Assembly: GCF_032118995.1 (NCBI RefSeq)
Contig: NC_092655.1
Coordinates: 9,725,917-9,789,916 of the forward strand
Direction: 5' to 3'
From: Asterias amurensis
Taxonomy: Eukaryota > Echinodermata > Asteroidea > Forcipulatida > Asteriidae
Length of the DNA: 64,000 bases
Part shown: positions 24,655-36,200 of the stretch, piece by piece
Layout of the letters: the number at the start of each line of letters is the position of its first letter
Numbering within the stretch: position 1 is the stretch's first letter
Program-made: the position numbers and the translations under genes
Notes under the pieces: model-generated
The model's input: the letters and a program-made list of their open reading frames with translations, nothing else
Databases searched by the model: none
What the model was told of the DNA's origin: nothing

Positions 24655-25605
24655 AGGTTTCAGGACACTTCGTACCTTGGATAACTTTCCGTATGGCGCC
24701 ACCACTTTTTCACTCATTTTTACAAAAAGGGATATTTCAATCAGGTAAATTAGATACTATATTATTTTATTTCGAATGAAAAAGTGGTGGCGCCATACGG
24801 AAACTTTTCCCGTACCTTTGCCACTTCGTACCTTTGGCTTTGCCACTTCGTACCCAGTGACTTTGGACACTTCTTCGTACCTGGACACTTCAGGCTTCGT
24901 ACCTTCTTACAAGACACTTCGTACCTTCTCACGAGACACTTCCTACATTTTTACAAATTCGGGATTTCTGCATCAGTTACTATATGATTATTTTTCGCTT
25001 TGTGATCAGATGATTAATTTCTAATAATATTAATAATTAATATGAAATAAAAGCAAATCAAACCAACTGTTGGTGACAGTGTTACTGTTACTAACTATTC
25101 TGTTGGGACCAAGGAGCCATTTTGACGATTGCGTGATTGTTTGACTTTTAATTTAATAATAAAGTTTAAAATATTTGTACAAAACATTGGCGGAAGATGT
25201 TGTCCTTGGCGGTAATTAATTCATATAAAATGTTAGTTTCACATTAAAAATAACATTCACATATTCAAACAAAAATTATTATTATTATTATTATTATTAT
25301 TATTTATTTGACCTCAACAAATACAAGAACATCAAAAAGCACAGCAATAGTTAAACGAAAAGCAACGAACCAATCAAAAAAATAACGAATACAAAATCAT
25401 TAGGCCCCCAATGTATTATTATTTTTTATCTCAACGAACATTAGATTTTCGAGGAATAGACATTTTAATGAAGGTACGAAGTGACGCGGCTGAGGGTACG
25501 AGGTGACTCAGCTGATAGTCACTTCGTACCCCGCCCACGGTTCGAAGTGATTAATTTGGTTACGGTACGAAGTGTCCTGAGAAGGTACGAAGTGTCCGAC
25601 ATCCG
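24655..25605. mobile_element. Element with clustered inverted GGTACGAAGTG motifs
   Basis: Between 24660 and 24950 the word CACTTCGTACC or a close variant occurs about eight times; between 25470 and 25600 the inverse GGTACGAAGTG occurs about six times, with one copy inverted. The two clusters form interrupted inverted repeats around an AT-rich middle that includes an ATT microsatellite (25273-25309). This looks like a non-autonomous transposon with multiple subterminal transposase-binding repeats. A separate MITE (24679-24808) sits in the left cluster. No ORF of note. Confidence 0.55.
24679..24808. mobile_element. Palindromic MITE, GGCGCCACCACTTTTTCA family
   Basis: GGATAACTTTCCGTATGGCG then CCACCACTTTTTCA on the left is mirrored by TGAAAAAGTGGTGGCGCCAT then ACGGAAACTTTTCC on the right. 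The middle shares AAAAAGGGATATT and TAGATACTATATTATTT with the copies at 49858-50007 and 50297-50428. Confidence 0.85.
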
Positions 25606-25617
25606 GTTATACACGTA

Positions 25618-25762
25618 TGAATCAACTCAGTCCCAGTCAACTCGGCCCCATGACAACTCGGTCCCAGTCAACTCGGCCCCATGTCAACTCGGTCCCAAGT
25701 CAACTCGGTTCAAGTCAACTCGGTCCCAACCAAGTCATATCGGTCCCAAGTCAACTCATCCG
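25618..25762 (+). repeat. Minisatellite, ~15-bp unit (CAACTCGGTCCCAGT)
   Basis: About ten copies of a CAACTCGGTCCCA / CAACTCGGCCCCATGT unit in tandem with small changes, length 14-16 bp. Immediately follows the element with GGTACGAAGTG motifs. It produces an apparent serine/proline-rich open frame that is not a gene. Confidence 0.8.
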
Positions 25763-25915
25763 TATGGTTTGCGGAAAGTTCTTTGATTTTTTTAATTGAG
25801 AAAAAAAAATTGGGGTGAATAAATTTCAATTGAAAGACAATGAGTTCAAATTTTTCTTTGCCATGTTTGCTTTCAACCAGAGTATTGTTTTTTGTATGGC
25901 TCTCAACAACTGACA

Positions 25916-26275
25916 TTAAAGGAACACGTTGCCTTGGATCGGACGAGGTGGTCTATAAAAAGCGTCTGTAACCGTTTTTATAAAATGCATATGGTTGGAA
26001 AGATGTTTTAAAAGTAGAATACAATGATCCACACAAATTTCCCTTTTACTGTGCGAACTAACACGGTCGGCCTTTTATGGGAGTCAAATATTTGACTCCC
26101 ATAAATGGCCAACCATGTTAGTCGACGAGGTAAAAGAAAAAACGTGCAATTTAGAGGCTTGTTTGTGTGGATCATTGTATTCTACTTTTACAACCATTTC
26201 TACCCATGTATTTTATAACAAACGGTTACAAACGCTTTTCAAAGACCAACTCGACCGATCCAAGCATCGTAACAA
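25916..26275. mobile_element. Dispersed TIR element, family 2, third copy (right end worn)
   Basis: Left end TTAAAGGAACACGTTGCC is intact; the right end decays after CGACCGATCCAAGCATCG. Internal palindrome CATAAATGGCC / GGCCTTTTATGGGAG present. Confidence 0.75.
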
Positions 26276-27014
26276 CTTCTAAAAAAGGAGTACAGCGCCC
26301 CAGTTACTGGGTCAAGGTCTACATTGCGTACATACATTACATAGCTTATTTATCTAAGAATTGGTTGGATAATTTGCACAGCATAGTCATACATGTAGCC
26401 CATAGGCCTATATTTGCATTTGCTTGGAAAATTTCTCTTCTGTATTTTTCATCCAATTAAATCCTGCCACCAATTTTTAAGGCTTTTTAAATTAACTCAT
26501 TTTACCAAAATACCTTTATTTGACTTTTGTTAGTAGCCTCCTAACAAACTACATACTTTTTATTTCATACAAACAAATGAACAAGTGGTGGCAGGATATT
26601 TGAAACCTTTCTATTTGCTTTTTGATCTAAACTTTGGTACAGTACAACTTTGGTGTAGTACAACTTTGGTATTGTCGACTGGTAGGGGGTGCCAGCATGA
26701 CTCCCCATTGGAGCACCGCTGGCAGCCCCTGCAGGCCACAGCCCCTGCAGGCCGAACGGGAAACCAGCTTGCCAGAGAGGGCGTCCTCTGGCTAAGGCCT
26801 TCTCTTCATTTAGTATTACTTGTTGAGTGTATGTACATAAAGCTCAGAAATGAGGACAGAAGCCAGTTATATAGTATTTTCTTCCTTGTGTCATTCAAAC
26901 TGTGTACATTGCAAACCCCAGGTCAACGCTACAATAGTACGTGGTTCCTCGTTAAAATTCTGCTTGGAAAAACATCTGCCAAGATTTAACTCTTTAAACA
27001 ATTTGTCATTACAG
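26276..27014. other. Region upstream of ARHGAP19
   Basis: No gene recognised. A short direct repeat, CAGCCCCTGCAGGCC, occurs twice at about 26725-26755. A TTACAG acceptor at 27009-27014 implies that ARHGAP19 has a non-coding first exon further upstream, which I cannot place. Confidence 0.4.
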
Positions 27015-27021
27015 CTGAGCC

Positions 27022-27232
27022 ATGTCTACGGAATACTTGTGCAACCCTCTTCATTATGTAGAGGCAATGAAGCACAAACACCCAGCCATACTGAAGGACT
27101 GGTGCTGTACTGAGCTGTCCCATGTATTAGATTTCAGTGGGTCCGATGGTCTGGGTCAGGTGTTAGCAGGCATCATTGATATCAGACAGGGAAAAACATT
27201 TGTGAAGAAGTTCAGCAGAAATAAACAAAAAA
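27022..27232 (+). CDS. ARHGAP19: ARHGAP19 coding exon 1
   Basis: Starts 8 bases after the TTACAG acceptor at 27014; donor AAA/GTAAGT. Encodes residues 1-70, including CNPLHYVEAMKHKHPAILKD, similar to the pre-domain region of the vertebrate protein. Confidence 0.85.
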
Positions 27233-30200
27233 GTAAGTGGCTTATTGTGTAAGATTGTATTTAAAAAAAAAGAATTTTAAAGTTTGATCTATTGATCAGC
27301 ATGATCAAATGAATCATAATAACAATGAAGAAATCTGAGAATTTTCCACAATTTACGAATTTGAAGTATTGAGACATTCTAAAGTTGCATTGCATTTTTG
27401 CTTGGAAATGTTTCAAAATAATTTTAAAACTGAAATTAATTTGTTTATTAAAGCCCACCACATGTAGTGTCATCAAGGAGCAAATTCGAGTTTGCACAAT
27501 GTGTTTTTTTTAAACTATGGTTTCAATTTGCAATGGATCCCAGGCTGGTTGACCATTGGTTGACTTCTGTGGTTGACCATTTGGAATTTTAACACCCCTT
27601 ACAAACATTCTGCCTTTTCATTGGTTTAGAGCGCGTCACATGATATGTTTTATTTTTTACTAGAAACAGGGACCGTGAGATAGTGTATCGTTTGTCGTGT
27701 GATAGTCGGACGACTACGTGTATCACATGGCTTGCAGTACCTAGACGTCTTTTTTAATCAATTCAAACCCAATCAGTTGTGCATAGATTCTGTGTTTCTG
27801 AAATGAGCCAAGAGTGTGTTGACTAAACTGTTTGTGAATGTATTGTTTTGATACGATAGGTTATGGTGTAACATCAGTTGGTTGTGGAGTTTTTGGTGCA
27901 CCCTTGACAGAAGAAGGTTACTGCCAGGCTCGCCAGCTAATTGATTTTCTAAAAGATTGTGAGTTATGCTAACAATTGATTACTGTGTCGTCAATTTTCC
28001 ATTGGGTGTCTTGTCCTCAAATGTCTTTTCTTTAATTAAAAAGGTCGGATTGTTTTCTTGAGTATCAGAAAGATTCAGTTAGTTGATAAGAGTAAGATGA
28101 AACAGCCTGTTTGGCCATACCCCACAAACAAAATATACGCACAGTGCGTAAAAGGAACTCACAAATCACTGACATTGCAAGCAACAAAGCAATTCTATGT
28201 AAACTGTATCACAGCCGTTTCGTACACGTTTCTTGTTTCCTCTCAAATAGTACGTATTGTTGTAGTGTGTTTCTGAACCGAGGCTAAAAGGACAAAAGTG
28301 GGTGCGTTCGATTAGCTTCCCTGTGTTGACCCCGTAGTGCTCACTCAGGTGAGACCCTGACAAGAGCTAATCGAATGAGCTCACTCGCCCTCTTTTGGTG
28401 AAGTCATGCACCTCGGGTCACCCCAAAGTGACCCACTCCACAAGCAGGGCACTGGGGGGCTGACCCGAGTGAGCCTCTGGAATGACGTCAAAGCTATTCG
28501 AACGTACCGGGGGCAGACCGGGGGTCTACCCAGGGAAGCTTGAAACGAACGCACCCCCATAGTCTGACCTCTCTTTGGTGTGAAACAAATTGATTCTTAA
28601 ACTTAAAGGGGACTATTTTCACATGATCAAAGCAGGCCTTTGGCTGACATGGAACTGAAACTCTCACCCAGTTACCTCACATACGTGCACCCTGTGCATG
28701 CAGTTACTGGATGAGAGTCATTGTACAAATAAAAGCCTGCTTTGATCATTAGCATTCATGACAACAGTCCCCTTTAATTGTTAAATGTTATATCAATAAT
28801 ACAGCAAAGATTTAATTAATAAAAAGTAAATTATTGCTCAAGTATATTTGATAAATGTTGTAGATATCAGCAAGGAAGGTATATTTCGCATTCCTGGCAA
28901 CTCTGAGCGTCAACGCCGTCTGAAGGACAAGATTGGTAGCGGTCTTCTAGTTGATTTGGATAATGATGTCTTCACTGCTCATGATGTAGCCTGCGTCTTA
29001 AAGACCTACCTTGGAGATCTTCCTGAACCTCTACTGACTGACAAACATTATCCTGCTCATGTACAAGCTGCAGGTATTTATTGCACATTGTAATCTTGTT
29101 ATTACTAATCACGCATGGTAAAGAAAACAAGGAGTTCTTAAATGGTGGAGAAACGTTTCAAATAAAATATATGAACACGTTATCAAGATAGAGACTGAAA
29201 ATCCAACATTGCAGGCTTTAGCCTTGCCCAAGGCGGTCACATTATTCTTTCCCTAAACCCACCCTTATACACTGTGCCTAATGTGTGTATCAAATTGCCT
29301 GATGCCCTTTTTTGCACAGGTCATCAACACTCATACCACTCTCCACATGCAGAGGCCATCAGGATGACATTCTTGTCAGGTCTGCCCTAGGTTAGGGATT
29401 TGAACCAGGGTCCACAGAGAATTAAAACAAAATTGAATGGTACCACCTTGCCAATCTGGGCAAATGTTTTGTTATTGTGCAACAACCTGTCCTGGTAATG
29501 GTATCCATGGCCTAAACATCTGACAATTATTGTAACGTGTCTTGGTCAAAGACACTAGCATCTACACCGAACTGTCTGGGATTCAAACCCTTTTTCTCAA
29601 ACAACAAAATTTGAATACAGTGCACTAGACAACTACGTAAGCTACAACAAGCTACATCAGGCATGATATTCTTCCTACATGTAGTAGTCCGGTTTCTAAT
29701 TTTGCCTTCGGACAAATCTGAAAGACTGTGATTACATAGCCTTAAATATAAACTCGTGTAGGTCAGCCCTTTTATGCGATAAGTTATTCCTACTTTTTAT
29801 AGGACCAAATATCATGCCTACTACGTGCTTGGCCATTTTTGCACCTAGTTTACCATATAAGTCTTAATGACTTCACAACAAATCCGCATTGATATGATGA
29901 TATTTGATTGTGTTAATCTCTTCTGTCCACTGTAGGTTTGACATTTAAAATGAATGAGGTCCCATGCTTGACGGAGGAGCTTGGCAAGCAGTATAAAGAC
30001 CAGAAGACTCGAGATCACATCACAGCATTGAGATACCTATTCCTTATGCTGCCTCCAGTTTACTTAAAGATGCTGAGAGAACTCTTGGAACTCCTTCATT
30101 CCATCACAGAACATGAACAACTAAATAAGATGTCTGCATTCAACCTTGGGGTCATGTTTGCTCCACATATTCTCTGGCCTAGATATGTGAGTACTTACTA

Positions 30201-33200
30201 GATATTGTCTGCATATCTACTTCCAACTTAAACATCATCATCAATGAACAACCACTTTGGCATCTGTTGTCAAATGATAATTCTGGGCTTGATTTCACAA
30301 TGCACAAAGATTCATCTGAAGATAAATTGCCCATATCACCATAATGTATTAAGTTGCCTTAAAATGAATCTTGGTTATCTGTGAAACTGGCCCCAGGTTG
30401 CATTAGATACTTGTTCATACTACACATTCAGTTTTATACCAGTCATAAAACAAGTTTACAGATTAGAAACACTTTAGATTTTTCTCAAATGGTCATGTTT
30501 GAATCCATAACAAGATTTGAGATGGCATGAATTAATGCTGATTTGTAATAATTTCAACTGTCAGTGTCTGGCAATGTAGTCTTAAGAAGGATTGTTAGGC
30601 CTAGTGTGACAGCATTATATGCAGGGTTCGACCTTAACGCTGGTCCGCTGGCCAAATACCAGTAGAAATCGCGGCGGACCAGCTGAAACACCTTGCCAAC
30701 TGGTCCGGCTGACCAGTAAAAAATATCGGCAGCGGTACTACAGAACTATGACTATTATTTAAATATTTTTAGGCTCGAATAAAACATAAAAACATTCACT
30801 CAAGGTTTGGATAAAACGTAAAAAAATCACCCGAAGTGCCGCTGAACGCTGGCAAACTTCCCACGATAACACATACACATGTACACACAGCGCAAAATCC
30901 CATCATGCAACGCAAATGCTTGTAGTCTTCGTATTAGTTCACGTGTGCCAAAAAGTGTAAGAAACATTGATCGCTAGAGGGCGTTTCAGAATATTCGATA
31001 GCGTGAGAATAGACGCCCTCTATTGGTGAAAGTACGCGATAGCTTACAAAACTAGCTTCAATCGCCTTGACAAAAGACCACAACGCAAAACACATTCTGT
31101 CAGCAGCAGCATTAGTGCAGCTGCTAAGGTGAACAATTGTGCACTTTGTGGTAAAAGCATGAAATTTGCTATGATGGTTGGTATTGGGCTAATTAACACT
31201 TTAAGACCGGGACCCACCTTGGGTCTCGCCTATTTAGGGGCGGAGCCTCATTTGCATAAAAAGGGGGGTCTTTGATACAAAATATTGGGCAAAATCATAC
31301 TTAGAAAAATTTTTTTTTGTTCTTTTGACCAGAAATATAAACTTGAAAGTCATAATTATAAGTGAGAACATAAATTAGTGGAAAAAATGCCCTTTTGTGG
31401 GCGGAGTTTCAATATTTCTAAGTGGGCGTTTTTAAAACAAAGTGTTATCTTCAGTGAACAATTACTGTTTTTACATTGTTTTTTTCAGCTGATTTATGTT
31501 ATTTGAATAGAAATACTATACAAGAATACATTTTTTCCATTAGTTTAATTAGTTTCTTTATTTCCCCCTCTTTTGTGGGCGGGGCCAGAGTAGTAAACGA
31601 GGGTTCGCTAAATTACACACGTGTAATGATCACTATTAAGCTGTAGCATACTTGTCGGAATACTGAAATAGGTAACATGTATAGGGAAAAGGAAAAGTGG
31701 TGAGTTGGTTTTTGATAAGGCCATTAGAGAGGCCATTGAAATCTACCAGTACGACCCAAGTTAATGGGGGTTTAGGAAATGTGCTGTGGATAGAGGGTCG
31801 ATATCCATTGGTCAGGAAGAGTAGGAGCCAAATGTCACTTAGCTGGAGACTAATGTTCTGAAGAAGGGTGTTGTGCTGGTAACTTCTTCTTATCGTGTCC
31901 ACACACACTATATATTGTGTTTCAGCCAGAACTGGACACAGTTCCTAGCAAGAGCGTTGTACTCTGCAAGGTCCTCAGTTCTGTATTCCTGCTCCATATG
32001 TTTGTGGCTCTGTCTTACATATGCAGGTAACGTCTTCAGAGTCTTGATATCCCCACTTCTTGAGAGACACGTTGCACCGGCCAGTTGATGTTCTTAGTCT
32101 GTTGAGGCACTTCTATTCAGCCCAACCTGTGTCAGCATCAGGAGGGAGTTCTTCCGAAGCACTTATGTCCATGGATGTTCTAGGTGGACGTTTACCAAGT
32201 CTCTCATGTCACAGTTCGAAGAGCCCCGGCTTCTGCACTTGGTTTGACTTTGTTGAGGAAGCTTTTCCTGGACCGAGTCTATTCTTAGCAGGTGTGTGGC
32301 TGAATTGAGGGTTTCGCTCATGGTATGGCTATACCAGAAAGTTTGTACAGACTATCAGTTGGTGTTGGTCTGAGGCATCCAGTGATGAGTCGGCATGTAG
32401 CATTGATGGCTAGATCAATTTTCTTAGCGTGGGTAGATCTTTCCCAGACTGGGCACGCATACTCTGCAGATGAATAACAAAGGGCTAAGGCTGTTGATCG
32501 AAGAGTGTCTGGACTGGCACTCCATCTTGTTCCAGTAAGTTTGTTGACAATGTTGTTTCTTGCACAGACTTTGGCTTTGGTCTTCGCAACATGGGTCTTA
32601 AAGGAGAGGCAGCGGTCTAGGGTGACACCTAGATACACTGTATGGTCACAGTTTTCAAGAAGAGCCCCAGACCAGGAGACGTTCAGTTGGCATTTGGCTT
32701 CTCGATTACAGAGATAAAAGGCTGAATGAGAGTGATGAGTTATGCAGCACTATAGTCAATTCGGTGGTCGGTTAAAGAATCCCTCGTTTTATGATGAAGT
32801 TTCTTGTTAGCGGAAGGTATATTGGCCTTATGCCTGCTTGATGGAACATACAGGGAAGAGTGAGTAGTGGTATGTGGTTGACCTTGGGTATGGGAACATA
32901 TAGTTAAGTGTGGGGCGGCTTGGTGGTGTTAATCTGGTTGAAACTGTAGCTGTCCATACGATTGCGGTGACCCTACAATTGTCTTTAAAACTCCTCTGCA
33001 GAAAGTGACTGTCAAAATTGGGACCAGAAACAATACGATCCACAATCTCACTGGTAAATTCTTGGTAGCAAATGCCGAAAACACTTCGCTCATCGGCGCT
33101 AGCTGGGGGCTGAGTATTGTGATCAAGTTTAGAGAACCTCTCAAGCCTACTCGATATTCAATTGAACAGCCCATGAGGACCATCGCTGGTGCTGTTAGCT

Positions 33201-36200
33201 GCACAAAGACTGACTGGCTACCAGTCCTGAGTAAGGCAAATTTTCCTATTCAGATGATCCAAAGAGAGTGTGCCATATCAGTGATGGTTCTCTAAAGCTA
33301 AAACAGAAGAGCGGCGCACGCGGTGGCAAGGTCCAGACGGCACAAGTTCCTGATGAAAAAAGAATCGCACCATCCAGTTCCCGCGGGGATAGACCTTCCC
33401 AATGGTAAAGTGTACCTCCTGAACCGGTTCCGCACTAACTCGTCACTCCAACTAGCCAATTCTCTTCACTCTGACTCAATTAATCAACTGCAGAGACAGC
33501 AAGGGTCAGTCGCACTACGATCTCCTGTGTCGACGTCCTATAGAGCTTTGTGGTCGATTTCACTAAGCCAGGCAGTTGTTTACCTCAAGATGATCTTGGA
33601 CGGTCTCTAGATATTTCCAGCCAGGAGCTGGTGCTAGGCCTCCCCTGGAGTTACTGGCGATGCGAAGAGCCTTTTTAGCTGGGGTGTTGTCAGCCACGCG
33701 AGCGACATGACAACAGGAAGCAGAACGGCGGCATTGAATTACTCAGACTGGCAAACCCACAACTCCATCAGACCAACTCACAACTCCGACAAAGGCTATA
33801 CTGTCCTATATATTGAACACCATAGACACAAGTTGTAGGAACCTTGAACAAGAGGGTGTGTTTAGATGCTAAGGTAATGAAAGAAGAACTGGTGTACAAC
33901 GGTCAATGTTGGTTATTTTTCATTGGAAACTGTGGTGGAGGCTGTTGTCTTGTTTCTTTGTGGTGGGGATCAGGCATAGACAGCTATTGCCAGACTGCCC
34001 TTGTCCCATGGTGAACTTGATGCTTGGGTGTTGCTGGTTGAGGTATCTGTATAACATTTTGGGGGCTGATGGGTAGAGTCGGGCCACATCATCAGTTCCA
34101 ATGAGCTCTTGTGGGAATTTGGAGAGGCAAAAACTGTGTAATAATATTCAATATTGAGGCATCACTGCTGGTTTGATTTGTTTAGCACCCAGTCGTTTAC
34201 TCTTCTTAAGAGGGAGCAAAGAAGTGCTGTAAACACTGTTACTGCAACTTAAAATGTAGAAATATTGTAATTAAATGTCTATACATGTATTTACACGGTT
34301 TTGCACGTACAGTACAACAACCAAGGGGCTAGAAATGGTTTTAATGTATTGTATCCCCACTTTCAAAAAATTAGACTCCCCCACACAAGGGGGGAGACAG
34401 TTATTAATTTTTAAATAACTATTTTACTGTTATTATGTATTTTAGTATAAAAGCTATGAATGAGCAGAGAAAAGCAAATTTAGTCAAAATTAACTTATTA
34501 CATTTGTTCTGCCCCCCACTTTCTTAAAAATATGACTCCGCCCACTAAAGGGGCAGAAATCAAGACAGTTATTAATTTTTAAATAATTATTGAACTGTCA
34601 TCATGTATTTTAGTCTAAAAGAAAGAGCAGAGAAAAGTAAATTTAGTCAAAATTAACATTATTACATTTTACCCCCTTCTTTCTTAAAAATATGACTCCG
34701 CCCACAAAATGGGCAGAATTCAAGACAGTTATTAATTTTCAAATAACTATTGAACTGTTATCATGTATTTTAGTCTAAAAAAATTAGCAGAAATGTTTTT
34801 CAAATAGTCAAAACTGACATATTAAATTTTTTACCCCCCACTTTCTTAAAACGTAGCCCCACCCCTAAAACGGGTGAGATCCAAGATGGGTCCAAGTCTC
34901 AAAATGATCTTTAGGGTGTATATAACAACTGTAGGAAGTTTCATGCTTTTACCACAAAGTGCACAATTTGTCCACATATGGGCCTTAGCAGCTGGACTAC
35001 ATGGTCGTCGTCAACGGAGCAGATTTCCGTGTGGGGAAAAGAGTCTAGCGTGTTTACGAAAAACGAGCGAGACGGTGAGGCTTCATTGAACAAAAATTAC
35101 AAAGTTAGGATACTCTGGATGAGCAAAAAGGAGTATTTAATTGGGATAGTATGGTTCTTCCGTCCTGATTTTGCTTAATTTTTTTGTTATTTGGGGCTTG
35201 TTTTTTTTTTGCGGGCGATCGGTGAGCGATCTAGTTTTGCTCCATGGTTTTATTGGTCAAATATAATGCGCGGTTGCTTCGGGTTTTTTTTTGCGGGTTC
35301 AAATTTCAAGAAATACTTGGGTTCTCGAATGCAACACCTCCATGGTTTAACAAAGGCGCAGTTGTTTTTGCTGCTTTTAAATGAATTTTTTCTTCACAAA
35401 ACAGACGCCGGCACCGACCATTCCGTACACATATTTAAAAAAATACCGTAAAACGCCTTATGCTTCTCCATGGATGTTGCAACTATTTTGATGTCTACTT
35501 TTTGTTGGTTTTTTTCTGGACGAAAGTGGGAAGATTTTGGGAACTTTGGTTATCGGTACGATGTATTGTGTTTATGAATACTTAATATTAAAAGTACAAA
35601 CAGGCAATGTTTATACATGATAAAATAACTTAAGCGATCGCACGTAAACCCTCCCCACTGTAGATTTGAAGGCAATACATAAAAAGTTAATATTTTTAAC
35701 AGTCGGTTTTAAAGTGTTTTTTTTTGTTAAGTAAAACAATAAAAACAAATTCATACAAATGTTCTTCGTACTTGAGAATACATCGATGTCCAATGCTTAC
35801 AATAAACCGTAGACTAAAAAATTACCTAAATAAAGATCATGTTAAATTTTCCAATTTGCTCTCACAAATAATTTGACCTGTTTTTAAATTAATTTGAATA
35901 AGATTATTGTTATTACTTTTTTTAAAGAAAAAATACTCTCAAATTAGTGAGCCCCCTTACGAACACAATAACTTGGTACACATAAATAAAGTATGGCTTC
36001 CAGTGCAGTTAAGTTGACGTTGCAATTCATGTTGAATTTTGAAATAGCGGCGATTAAAAATCGAGCAGTTGGTATACAACAGTCTTTTTTTAGTTAAAAA
36101 AACATATAAAAAATTTGACGGACCAGTCAAAAACCTGGCGGACCAGTGAAAAATCAAGCCAACTGGTCCTGCTGGCCAGTTGAAAAAAAAGTTAAGGGCA

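Larger units (their letters stand above)
31117..34998. mobile_element. Nested foldback-like element with tandem-repeat arms
   Basis: The left arm begins GCAGCTGCTAAGG and passes through TTGTGCACTTTGTGGTAAAA and GACCCACCTTGGGTCTC; the right arm reads the same in inverse (CCAGCTGCTAAGG, TTGTGCACTTTGTGGTAAAA, GACCCATCTTGGATCTC). Each arm then runs into repeats containing GTGGGCGGAGT: about two in the left arm (31392, 31570) and a 160-bp tandem array in the right arm. The centre carries two reverse-transcriptase relics facing each other. Long inverted arms built of subrepeats recall Drosophila FB elements; common ancestry is not implied. Confidence 0.65.

Noticed and set aside
25481..25799. Serine/proline/glutamine-rich frames
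   Set aside because: Produced by the 15-bp minisatellite.
26585..26989. 134-codon plus-strand frame upstream of ARHGAP19
   Set aside because: No similarity to the ARHGAP19 N-terminus, not in frame with the coding exon, and separated from it by a splice acceptor; no known domain.
32505..32717. Plus-strand frame opposite the reverse-transcriptase relic
   Set aside because: Shadow of the minus-strand relic, whose motifs are recognisable.
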